From NCBI GenBank assembly GCA_016213245.1, contig JACRBC010000067.1, forward strand, positions 1 through 41,643: a stretch of DNA of 41,643 nt, in the 5' to 3' direction. Position 1 is the stretch's first letter. The number at the start of each line of letters is the position of its first letter. Below are positions 1-6,495 of the stretch, one piece after another. The translations under genes and the position numbers were made by a program. The notes beneath the pieces were generated by a model. It was not told the origin of the DNA and searched no databases. It was given only the letters and a program-made list of their open reading frames with translations. Origin of the DNA: Candidatus Solibacter usitatus (lineage in GTDB: Bacteria; Acidobacteriota; Terriglobia; Bryobacterales; Bryobacteraceae).

Positions 1-480
1 CTCGAGCTCCTGGCGGGTCTGGAGGTTGTGGATCTGCCAGAGGTCGAGGTGATCGGTCTGCATGTTGGTGAGCGTCTGATCGATCAGGCGCATGGAGCCG
101 TCGTAGGTGCGGTCGGCCGTCTTGCTGGTGACGAAGACCTCTTTGCGGCGCGACTTGAGGACGAGGCCGATGTGCTTCTCGCTGGCGCCTTTGCCGTAGA
201 CGGCGGCCGAATCGATGTAGTTGACGCCGAGATCGATGGCGCGGTTGATGATGGCGACGGACTCAGCTTCCTTGCCGGGGATTTCCAGCGTCGCCTGGCC
301 GCCGAGGCTGAGGATGCCGACGCGGAAGCCGGTCTTGCCCAGGTTGTGGGTGGGCATGGCCTGGTGGGTTCGCGGGTTGTAGGGAAGGGGGTGCTTGCCT
401 GGGGCGGCGGAGGCGGCCGGCAATGCGCTGGCGGCCACGCCGGTACCGATGAACGTACGGCGGTCAATGCGCTTGTCCAT
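1..480 (-). CDS. Aldo/keto reductase with Tat-type signal (3' end outside window)
   Basis: This is the first 160 residues of an aldo/keto reductase, an NAD(P)H-dependent carbonyl reductase; the rest lies beyond the left edge. The N-terminus has a twin-arginine pattern (RR at residues 7-8, then TFIG) and an alanine-rich stretch to about residue 26, so Tat export is likely. The family's catalytic tetrad can be placed as D90 and Y95 (in NYIDSAAVYG), K120 (TSKT) and H151 (QIHN). The ATG at 480-478 begins the only frame with these motifs. It reads in the same direction as tRNA-Asp, whose 3' end lies 55 nt upstream. Tat-exported AKRs of this kind are common in bacteria with many exported oxidoreductases; the substrate cannot be inferred. 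Confidence 0.9.
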   Translation of the reverse strand, partial: MDKRIDRRTFIGTGVAASALPAASAAPGKHPLPYNPRTHQAMPTHNLGKTGFRVGILSLGGQATLEIPGKEAESVAIINRAIDLGVNYIDSAAVYGKGASEKHIGLVLKSRRKEVFVTSKTADRTYDGSMRLIDQTLTNMQTDHLDLWQIHNLQTRQELE

Positions 481-535
481 TAAAGTAAGACTCCTGGTAG
501 GCCAGTTTACAGCGATTGAGGTGTTGAGGGGGGGA

Positions 536-612
<77 letters not shown>

Positions 613-633
613 GCGCTTGCGGTTAACCCCTTC

Positions 634-662
634 AATATAACATGCGGGTCCGGGGTTACCAA
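634..662 (-). promoter_or_regulatory. Sigma-70-type promoter of tRNA-Asp
   Basis: On the minus strand a -35 element TTGGTA (662-657) and a -10 element TATATT (639-634) are separated by exactly 17 bp. The -10 ends about 21 nt before the mature tRNA 5' end at 612, a normal distance for a short tRNA leader. Confidence 0.65.
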
Positions 663-700
663 ATCCGGCACTTCGTGGCGGTGTGGAGCATCGATGAAGC

Positions 701-1165
701 ATGGCTGAACTCAAAGAAGGCTCGAACGCCCCGGGTTTCACGCTGGCGACGGACACGGGCGAGAAACTGAAGCTGAGCGCGCTGGCCGGCAGGAACGTGG
801 TGCTGTACTTCTACCCGAAGGCGGACACGCCGGGGTGCACGGTGGAGGCGTGCGGCTTCCGGGACGCATTCCCGCGCTTTGCCGGAGGGGGCGCGGCGAT
901 TCTGGGCGTGTCGCCGGACACGGTGCAGGCGGTGGCGAAGTTCAAGGAGAAGTACGCGCTGAGGTTCACGCTGCTGGCCGATAGCGAACACGCCGTGGCG
1001 GAGAAGTACAGGGTGTGGGTGGAGAAGAAGAACTACGGGAAGACGTACATGGGGGTGGAGCGGACGACGTTTCTGATCGGGAAAGACGGGAGGATCGCGA
1101 AGATCTTCCGCAAGGTGAAGGTGGACGGGCACGCGGCGGAGGTGCTGGCGGCGCTCGGGGCCTGA
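701..1165 (+). CDS. bcp: Thioredoxin-dependent peroxiredoxin, Bcp/PrxQ type
   Basis: This 154-residue protein is a cytosolic peroxiredoxin that reduces hydroperoxides with electrons from thioredoxin. It has the family's length and the active-site run YPKADTPGCTVEACGFRD. The peroxidatic cysteine is C46 and the resolving cysteine C51, the five-residue spacing typical of atypical 2-Cys Bcp enzymes. No strong Shine-Dalgarno is seen before the ATG; an earlier ATG at 694 is out of frame and hits a stop at once, so 701 is the start. It is transcribed divergently from tRNA-Asp and followed after 9 nt by a GC-rich inverted repeat that could end its transcript. Confidence 0.95.
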   Translation: MAELKEGSNAPGFTLATDTGEKLKLSALAGRNVVLYFYPKADTPGCTVEACGFRDAFPRFAGGGAAILGVSPDTVQAVAKFKEKYALRFTLLADSEHAVAEKYRVWVEKKNYGKTYMGVERTTFLIGKDGRIAKIFRKVKVDGHAAEVLAALGA

Positions 1166-1174
1166 GAGAGGAGA

Positions 1175-1214
1175 GGGGACGGGTCTGGCTCAAGGGGACA
1201 CTCTGACCCGTCCC
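1175..1214. repeat. REP-like inverted repeat, possible bidirectional terminator
   Basis: Ten-base arms GGGACGGGTC (1176-1185) and GACCCGTCCC (1205-1214) are perfectly complementary around a 19-nt loop. A third copy of GGGGACGGGTC lies at 1381-1391, followed by (A)GGCTGTCCC. The block sits 9 nt after the bcp stop in a convergent gap. The 252 bp between bcp and mutS2 (1166-1417) holds no convincing gene, only these repeats and a T-rich patch near 1350-1366. Confidence 0.6.
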
Positions 1215-1417
1215 AGCGGCAGTTCCGGCCGGATTTCGACCGATGCGCACCCGTGTGGAGCCCTGCAACTGATTGAAAACGCGTAGCGCCTGCGCCGAGG
1301 CGAGGGCGGGAGCGGGGAAAGAGAGAAGCATCCGGCTTCCGAATCAGTCGTTTTTAAAGGGTTTTTCGTGTGACTGCGCTGGGGACGGGTCAGGCTGTCC
1401 CGGATGGTGGAGGACGC

Positions 1418-3832
1418 TCAGGTTTCTTTGAGTTCGATGATGGTGGCGCCGTTGCCGCCCTCGGAGGGGCCGGCGGGGTAGAACTTCTCGACGTGGGGGT
1501 GGGCCTTGCAGAGGTCGTGGACGGTGCGTTTGAGGATGCCCATGCCGTGGCCGTGGACGACGCGGGCGCGGAGGACGCCGGCGAGGTAGCAGTCGTCGAG
1601 GAACTTGTCGACCTCGTCGAGGGCCTCCTCGGCGCGCTTGCCGATGATGTTGAGCTCGCGGGAGAGCGTGTCCCAACGCGGTCCGGGGGTGAATGAGACG
1701 CCCTTGGGGAGGTTGAAGCCCTGGGGGGCGTCCTTGAGGACCTCGGTGACGTCGGCGGTGGAGACCTGCATTTTGAGGAAGCCGACCTCGACTTCGAGCG
1801 TGCCGGCGGCCAGCACGCGGAGGACGCGCGCCGGGCCGCTGACATCGCGCAGGCGGACGCGGACGCCCTGGCGAATTTCGTCTTGCGGCGCCTGCTTCGG
1901 GGGCCTGTCGAGGCGGGCGATGGTCTCGACGGACTCCTGGAACTCGCGCTTGACGCGGGCGGCCTGGCGGAGGGCTTTTTCGGCCTGCTTGCGCTGCTCG
2001 GGAGAAGAGAGGACGCTCTCAATGGCTTCGCGGGCCTGCTCGTCGAAGCGTTTGCGGGCCACGTCGGCCTGCTGCTGGAAGTCGCGCAGGCGGGCCTGCT
2101 CGCGCTTGTCTAAGTCCGAGAGCAGCTCGCGTTCGCGGGCTTCCAGCGCCGCCTGACGGCGGCGCAATTCTTCAGCCTCGGTGGAGACCTCGCCGATGCG
2201 GGTTTCGAGCTGGTTGAGGAAGGCGGCGATGTCGCGCTCGGTGGAGGACATGGCGGCGCGGGCGCGCTCGATGAGGCGCTGGGGGAGGCCGAGGCGGGTG
2301 GCGATGTCGAGGCCGGCGGACTTGCCGGGGGCGCCGGTGCGGAGGAGGAAGGTGGGCTCGAGCGTCTCCTCGTTGAAGCCCATGGAGGCGTTGAGGACAC
2401 CGGGCGTGTTGGCGCCGTAGACCTTGAGCGCCAGCAGGTGGGTGGAGGCCAGCGTGAAGGCGCCGTGGGCGCGGAACTCGTCGAGGATGGCGACGCCGAG
2501 GGCGCCGCCTTCTTCGGGGTCGGTGGCGCGGCCTAGCTCGTCGAGCAGAACGAGCGCGCCTGAGGTGGCCGACTCGACCATTTCGCGGATGCGGGCGACG
2601 TGGGCGCTGAAGCTGGAGAGGCTCTGCTCGATGGACTGGTTGTCGCCGATGTCGGCCAGCACGTCGTCGAAGATGGGGAACTCAGCCTCTTCGGCGGGGA
2701 CGGGCAGGGCGCTCTGGGCCATGAGGGCGAGCAGGCCGACGGTCTTCATGGCGACGGTCTTGCCGCCGGTGTTGGGGCCGCTGATGAGCAGGGTGCGGCG
2801 CGAGGAGTCCAGCGTGAGGGAGACGGGGACGACGGGCTTGCGCTGGCGGCGCAGGACGTCCTGGAGCAGGGGATGGCGGGCGTTGAGCAGGCGGAGCCGG
2901 GGCTCGTCGTCGTTGGTGAATCGCGGGATGGAGCAGTCGAAGTCCTGGGCGAAGCGCGCCTTGGCGAAGATGAGGTCGAGCTCGGCGAGGGTTTGGGCGG
3001 CGAGGCGGATTTCGTGGGCGTGCTCGCGGAGGCGGGCGGTCATCTCGCGGAGGATGCGGTGGACCTCCTGGATCTCGTCCTCGCCGAGACGGACGAGGTC
3101 GTTGTTGAGGTCGATGGTTTCCAGGGGCTCGAGGAAGAGGGAGGCGCCGCTGCCGCTGGAGCCGTGGACGACGCCGGGGAGCTTGCGCTTGGCGCCGGGG
3201 ACGACGGGGACGACAAAGCGGTCGTTGCGGATGGTGACGAACTCCTCCTGGAGCAGGCCGTCGTCGCGGTGAGCCTTGAGGAAGCGTTCGAGGGAGTGCC
3301 GGATCTCGACGCGCTGGCGCTCGATGTCGCGGCGGATGCGGCGCAGGGCGACGCTGGCGTCGTCGGAGATGGAGCCGTCGGGCAGGATCTTGCCGGAGAT
3401 TTCGCGGAGAGCGGATCGGAAGTCGCCGATGGAAGCGGCGAGGGCGGCGAGGCGCGGGAAGCGCGCGGCGTGGGGCGCCAGGGCGAGGCGGACCTCGGCG
3501 GCGCGTTCGAGGACAGCGGCGATGGCGCTGATTTCGAGGGCTTCGAGCACGGCGCCTTCGATGCGCAGCCGGGCGGAGGAGGCGTCGATGTCCGGCAGGT
3601 TCTCGAAGCGCAGGCGGGCAGGGGCCGTACCGGCGCGGGTCTGTGGGCGGGCGGAATCGTCGAGCCAGGCGAGGGCCTCGGCGGCGTGGTCGAGCTCGGC
3701 TTCGAGGCGGGGCCGGTCGGTGGAGGGCTCGATGAGGGAGAGCAGGCGGCGTCCGGCGTCGCTGGAGACGTAGCGGCCGAGGAGGTCGCGCAGGCGCTGG
3801 TATTCGAGCAGAGCGAGGCTTTCGGGGTTCAT
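1418..3832 (-). CDS. mutS2: MutS2 family ATPase/endonuclease with C-terminal Smr domain
   Basis: This 804-residue MutS2 protein belongs to a family linked to suppression of homologous recombination and to rescue of collided ribosomes, not to mismatch repair. As expected, the MutS mismatch-binding N-terminal domain is absent. The Walker A motif GPNTGGKT is near residue 352 and the Walker B with DELGRATDPEE near 425-435. A charged, coiled-coil-like segment follows at about 520-620, and a C-terminal Smr nuclease domain at about 725-804 has the HGHGMG motif. The usual LDLRG motif at the start of Smr reads LNIIG here. The ATG at 3832-3830 overlaps the stop of the upstream NUDIX gene (ATGA), which fixes the start and implies translational coupling. 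The same frame is open further upstream, but that is antisense-like composition in GC-rich DNA. Confidence 0.95.
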   Translation of the reverse strand: MNPESLALLEYQRLRDLLGRYVSSDAGRRLLSLIEPSTDRPRLEAELDHAAEALAWLDDSARPQTRAGTAPARLRFENLPDIDASSARLRIEGAVLEALEISAIAAVLERAAEVRLALAPHAARFPRLAALAASIGDFRSALREISGKILPDGSISDDASVALRRIRRDIERQRVEIRHSLERFLKAHRDDGLLQEEFVTIRNDRFVVPVVPGAKRKLPGVVHGSSGSGASLFLEPLETIDLNNDLVRLGEDEIQEVHRILREMTARLREHAHEIRLAAQTLAELDLIFAKARFAQDFDCSIPRFTNDDEPRLRLLNARHPLLQDVLRRQRKPVVPVSLTLDSSRRTLLISGPNTGGKTVAMKTVGLLALMAQSALPVPAEEAEFPIFDDVLADIGDNQSIEQSLSSFSAHVARIREMVESATSGALVLLDELGRATDPEEGGALGVAILDEFRAHGAFTLASTHLLALKVYGANTPGVLNASMGFNEETLEPTFLLRTGAPGKSAGLDIATRLGLPQRLIERARAAMSSTERDIAAFLNQLETRIGEVSTEAEELRRRQAALEARERELLSDLDKREQARLRDFQQQADVARKRFDEQAREAIESVLSSPEQRKQAEKALRQAARVKREFQESVETIARLDRPPKQAPQDEIRQGVRVRLRDVSGPARVLRVLAAGTLEVEVGFLKMQVSTADVTEVLKDAPQGFNLPKGVSFTPGPRWDTLSRELNIIGKRAEEALDEVDKFLDDCYLAGVLRARVVHGHGMGILKRTVHDLCKAHPHVEKFYPAGPSEGGNGATIIELKET

Positions 3833-4299
3833 ACGGGGATGCCGGAGGCGAGGCCGGCGGCGATGCGGCGGGCGCGCTCGATGACGGGAGGCGTGCCGGG
3901 GGCCATTTTGAAGGAGTGGAGACAATCGAGCGGCACCCACTCGGCGCCGGCGACGTCGCTGGCGGCGCGCAGCGAGCCGCCGGCGAGGTCGCAGAGATAG
4001 TCGACGATGACGTAGTGGAACTCGGTACGGCCGTCGATGTCGGGCATGATGCGCTCGAAGATGGCGGCGGCGCAGCGGGGGCGGATTTCGAGGCCGGTCT
4101 CTTCGAGGATCTCGCGGCGCACGGCGGATTCGAGGCGTTCGCCGGTCTCGACGAGGCCGCCGGGGAGGGTCCACCAGCCCTTGAGGGGCTCCTGGCCACG
4201 CTCGATGAGGAGCACTTTGCCTTCGTTGAAGACGACGGCGCCGACGCCAAGCAGCGGTCTGGTGGGGTAGCGGCGGGAGGTTGGGGCTTCGGGGGTCAC
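3829..4299 (-). CDS. NUDIX hydrolase (ADP-ribose pyrophosphatase-like)
   Basis: This 156-residue NUDIX protein should hydrolyse a nucleoside diphosphate linked to another moiety. The full Nudix box GX5EX7REUXEEXGU is at residues 48-70 (G48, E54, R62-E63, E66-E67, G69). Its size and the LPGGLVETGE context resemble ADP-ribose or NADH-type pyrophosphatases, but the substrate is not certain. The start codon is GTG at 4299-4297, overlapping the stop of the SMP-30 gene (GTGA). Its stop in turn overlaps the mutS2 start, so the three genes form one coupled unit. The order SMP-30, NUDIX, MutS2 has no obvious single pathway. Confidence 0.93.
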   Translation of the reverse strand: MTPEAPTSRRYPTRPLLGVGAVVFNEGKVLLIERGQEPLKGWWTLPGGLVETGERLESAVRREILEETGLEIRPRCAAAIFERIMPDIDGRTEFHYVIVDYLCDLAGGSLRAASDVAGAEWVPLDCLHSFKMAPGTPPVIERARRIAAGLASGIPV

Positions 4300-5192
4300 T
4301 CGTGAATGACGGACCCTTTCACGTCGAGGCGGATGCGGTAGAGGCTGGTGCGGGCGGTGACGTAGAGGGTCTTGTAGTCGGGGTCGCCGAAGGCGAGGTT
4401 GGCGGGCGTCTCGCCCATCTCGATGGTGTGGAGGAGACGGCCCTCGGGGGAGTAGATGGCGACGCCGGCGCAGGCGACGTAGATGTTGCCCTTCTCGTCG
4501 GTCTTGATGCCGTCGGGGACGCCGCTGATGCCGGTGATGAGGACGCGCTCGCCGGAGGCGTTGCCCTGGCGGTCGAGGTCGTAGGCGCGGATGAGGCGCT
4601 CGTCGGAGTTGGCGACGTAGAGGATGCGGCCGTTGGGCGAGAGGGCGACGCCGTTGGGGCGCTTGCCGGAGCGCGAGATGACGGTGAGCTCGCCTTTGGG
4701 GGTGAGGCGGAAGACGCCGTAGAAGGGGAGCTCGCGGGAGTCATCGTTGCGGCCGAAGGAGGGGTCGGTGAAGAAGATGAGGCCGTCCTTGCGGATGGCG
4801 AGGTCGTTGGGGGAGTTGAGGCGTTTGCCCTCGAACTTATCGGCGAGAGTCTCGACGGCGCCCTTGCTGGTGGTGCGGGAGAGGCGGCGGGCGTTGCCCT
4901 CGCAGGAGACGAGGAGGCCGCGCTGGTCGAAGGCGTTGCCGTTGGCGCCGCCGGAGTTTTCTCGCAGGACCTCGACGCCCTTGCCGGGGGTGTACTTGTG
5001 GATGCGGTTGTTGGGGATATCGCTGAAGACGAGGTAGCCGCCGCCGCCGCCGCCGCCTGGGGCCCAGGCGGGGCCTTCGGTGAAGCGGAAGCCGACGGCG
5101 ACTCGCTCGACCTTGATGGCGGAGAAGTCCTGGGCGGGGAGCGAGAGGGCGGCGAGGGCGAGGAGGGCGAAGGAACGCACCATGACTCCCAT
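4296..5192 (-). CDS. Secreted SMP-30/gluconolactonase-like beta-propeller protein
   Basis: This is an SMP-30/gluconolactonase/LRE-like six-bladed beta-propeller of about 298 residues, probably a periplasmic lactonase or other metal-dependent hydrolase. Visible repeat features are FTEGPAWAP near the mature N-terminus, NSPNDLAIRKDGLIFFTDPSFG, and GVALSPNGRILYVANSD. These supply the Glu, Asn and Asp metal ligands of the family. The signal peptide is VRSFALLALAALSLPAQ. Two ATGs fit: 5192-5190 (used here) and 5183-5181; neither has a well-spaced Shine-Dalgarno. A run of glycines comes from a (CCG)6 tract at 5038-5055. Its stop overlaps the GTG of the NUDIX gene. Just upstream lies a copy of the GNAT gene tail. 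Confidence 0.88.
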   Translation of the reverse strand: MGVMVRSFALLALAALSLPAQDFSAIKVERVAVGFRFTEGPAWAPGGGGGGGYLVFSDIPNNRIHKYTPGKGVEVLRENSGGANGNAFDQRGLLVSCEGNARRLSRTTSKGAVETLADKFEGKRLNSPNDLAIRKDGLIFFTDPSFGRNDDSRELPFYGVFRLTPKGELTVISRSGKRPNGVALSPNGRILYVANSDERLIRAYDLDRQGNASGERVLITGISGVPDGIKTDEKGNIYVACAGVAIYSPEGRLLHTIEMGETPANLAFGDPDYKTLYVTARTSLYRIRLDVKGSVIHE

Positions 5193-5206
5193 TGTAGGGG
5201 CCGCCG

Positions 5207-5247
5207 GGCTCAGCCGAGTTCGAAGCCGGCGAGGGCGAAGACGAGGT
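5207..5247. repeat. 41-bp direct repeat, copy A, downstream of hicA
   Basis: This segment matches 5745-5785 at 40 of 41 positions; the only difference is T versus C within GAG(T/C)TCG. It encodes, on the minus strand, the end of a GNAT acetyltransferase (LVFALAGFELG then stop). Together the copies bracket the hicBA pair, 538 bp apart. Confidence 0.9.
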
Positions 5248-5260
5248 TTGGGGGCTGGGC
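5210..5260 (-). pseudogene. Remnant of GNAT acetyltransferase C-terminus
   Basis: On the minus strand these 51 bases read AQPPNLVFALAGFELG and stop. The intact GNAT gene at 5748-6494 ends AERPDLVFALAGFELG and stop. Only the tail is present; the preceding bases belong to the end of hicA, whose stop is 2 nt away. It is best read as a duplicated gene end left by insertion of, or recombination around, the toxin-antitoxin pair, not as an expressed gene. Confidence 0.8.
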
Positions 5261-5262
5261 CG

Positions 5263-5505
5263 TCAGGCTTCGCGGCCCAGCACTTGTTCCTTCCGGATGC
5301 CCTTGTGCCGTGCCACACCCCGGAGTATCGCGTTGAGGGTTCCGATGCGAAGGGGGGAATGACGGGGTATCGCGATCCGAAGGTGGCGGGGCGAAGCGGT
5401 TTCAAGAATGACGTGGCTTCCAGTCTGGTGAACTCTGAAGAAGTTCCAGTCGCGGCACAGGATTTCGATCAGCTCGTCGCCGCTCAAATCGCGGGGGAGT
5501 CTCAT
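5263..5505 (-). CDS. hicA: HicA-type mRNA interferase toxin
   Basis: This 80-residue protein of the HicA/YcfA family is a dsRBD-fold ribonuclease toxin that cleaves mRNA. The family hallmark GSH with the catalytic histidine is at residues 29-31 (H31). It is followed by the conserved run IPRHSPLRIGTLNAILR (about 46-62) and a short helix to the end. The ATG at 5505-5503 overlaps the hicB stop (ATGA), so toxin translation probably depends on antitoxin translation. Gene order is antitoxin first, the reverse of E. coli hicAB but known in other HicBA pairs. Both genes sit between duplicated GNAT gene ends. Confidence 0.9.
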   Translation of the reverse strand: MRLPRDLSGDELIEILCRDWNFFRVHQTGSHVILETASPRHLRIAIPRHSPLRIGTLNAILRGVARHKGIRKEQVLGREA

Positions 5506-5711
5506 GACAAGGCGAGCACCTCATCGCGGATGAGGTGGAGCCGGATGGTGGCTGGTGCTGGACGATCGAAGAAAAAGGCTGAGACGGCATCTCTCACGTT
5601 GCCGCGCAACTCGTCCCAGGAGTCGCCTTGCGTAAAGATGGCCTCGGTGAGGCACTCGGCGCAGAAGCCGCCGTCGGCCTCCTGGGTGATCTCGAAGACC
5701 AGTTCGCTCAT
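5502..5711 (-). CDS. hicB: HicB-type antitoxin (short form)
   Basis: This 69-residue protein has the HicB N-terminal partial RNase H-like fold: FEITQEADGGFCAECLTEAIFTQGDSWDELRGNVRDAV. Proteins of this short class lack the C-terminal helix-turn-helix or ribbon-helix-helix DNA-binding part, so autoregulation may differ from that of full-length HicB. The ATG is at 5711-5709; a TACAAT hexamer lies at 5723-5718, so the leader may be very short. It is the first gene of the hicBA pair and should neutralise HicA by direct binding. Confidence 0.85.
   Translation of the reverse strand: MSELVFEITQEADGGFCAECLTEAIFTQGDSWDELRGNVRDAVSAFFFDRPAPATIRLHLIRDEVLALS
5517..5537 (-). promoter_or_regulatory. Hairpin that can sequester the hicA ribosome-binding site
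   Basis: In the mRNA, CACCTCAT and ATGAGGTG form a perfect 8-bp stem with a 5-nt loop (CCGCG) near the end of hicB. The 3' arm contains GAGGTG, the best Shine-Dalgarno-like sequence before the hicA ATG, 11 nt downstream. The structure would block independent hicA initiation until ribosomes translating hicB open it. Confidence 0.5.
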
Positions 5712-5724
5712 GCTCTGATTGTAA

Positions 5725-5744
5725 GCCCGGCGCGCGGCCCGGGC
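5725..5744 (-). terminator. GC-rich hairpin between GNAT stop and hicB
   Basis: GCCCGG and CCGGGC form a perfect 6-bp stem around an 8-nt loop directly after the GNAT gene end. No T-run follows on the minus strand except the TTACAAT before hicB. It may attenuate read-through from the operon into hicBA. Confidence 0.35.
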
Positions 5745-5785
5745 GGCTCAGCCGAGCTCGAAGCCGGCGAGGGCGAAGACGAGGT
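5745..5785. repeat. 41-bp direct repeat, copy B, at the GNAT 3' end
   Basis: This is the partner of 5207-5247 (40/41 identical). This copy is the genuine 3' end of the GNAT gene including its TGA stop. In protein terms the similarity continues for about five more codons with several nucleotide changes. Confidence 0.9.
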
Positions 5786-6494
5786 CGGGGCGTTCGGCGA
5801 CGGGCGGGCCTTTCCTCATGCGCCAGAGCTGGCGCACGGGAGTGAAGCCGAGTTCGGCGGCGAGAGTTCGGGCGGCGGCGTTGGGCTCGGGGATGTCCCA
5901 GAGAGCCACGCCGGAGACGCCGGCGCCGAGGACGCGGGCGCGGGCTTCGGCGGCGGTGCGGCAGACGATGGGGCCGAGGTGGGAGGCGACGCGGCCGGGG
6001 CGTGCCGGGCCGGTGAGGACGAGAAGGCGCGAGCGATCAGCGCCGAAGGCCTGCCTGTCGATGGCCGGGTCGAATGGGAATTCGGCGCGGGGCGATTCGG
6101 GCAGATCGCCCCGCCAGCGCTCGACGACGTACTCCTCGACGAAGCCGAGCTTGGCGTAGAGGGGGCGGCCGAGGTCGGTGGCGTCCAACTTGACGCAGGT
6201 GATGGCGCGGGCGGCGCAGAAGTCGAGGCAGCGCTGCATGAGTTGCGAGGCGAAGCCGCGGCCGCGGCACTCGGGCAGGGTGAGGATCATGCCGATCCAG
6301 GCGAGAGTGGAAGAGTAAGTGATGACGGTGCCGGAGGCGACGATACGGCCGCCGTCCTCGATACCGAAACAGCCTTCGGGCTCAAGGGTGAGCAGACGCC
6401 GCCAGTCGGCCTCGAGCTGGTTCCAGTTGGCGGAGGTGGAGAGGGATAGGAGGTCCGCCAAATCTCCCGGAGCGAGTTGCCGCAAGAACGTCAC
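5748..6494 (-). CDS. GNAT family acetyltransferase with a second C-terminal domain
   Basis: This 248-residue protein has an N-terminal GNAT fold. The acetyl-CoA pyrophosphate loop is at residues 77-82 (RGRGFA, within LPECRGRGFASQLM) and the late-strand region is PLYAKLGFVEEY. The C-terminal part (about 150-240) resembles the YitH/Acetyltransf_18-type extra domain: ARARVLGAGVSGVALWDIPEPNAAARTLAAELGF. The start is GTG at 6494-6492, one base after the TAG of the barrel-protein gene, so it is the last member of the ABC-export operon. The acceptor substrate is unknown. Its 3' end is duplicated beyond hicBA. Confidence 0.88.
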   Translation of the reverse strand: MTFLRQLAPGDLADLLSLSTSANWNQLEADWRRLLTLEPEGCFGIEDGGRIVASGTVITYSSTLAWIGMILTLPECRGRGFASQLMQRCLDFCAARAITCVKLDATDLGRPLYAKLGFVEEYVVERWRGDLPESPRAEFPFDPAIDRQAFGADRSRLLVLTGPARPGRVASHLGPIVCRTAAEARARVLGAGVSGVALWDIPEPNAAARTLAAELGFTPVRQLWRMRKGPPVAERPDLVFALAGFELG

Positions 6495-6495
6495 C

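Noticed and set aside
2600-4000. Long open frames antisense to mutS2 (466 codons) and similar long antisense frames opposite cysN and nifJ
   Set aside because: High GC content removes stop codons in shadow frames. The products are alanine/glycine/arginine-rich or repetitive in composition with no motifs, while the opposite strand carries clear families.
3833-4174. Upstream extension of the mutS2 reading frame by over 100 codons
   Set aside because: The extension is arginine/proline-rich, overlaps the NUDIX gene, and the ATGA junction with conserved MutS2 N-terminus fixes the start at 3832.
4319-4744. Serine/threonine/proline-rich frame in the SMP-30 gene region resembling a mucin-like protein
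   Set aside because: It is an alternative frame of the SMP-30 gene on the same strand; its low complexity follows from codon bias.
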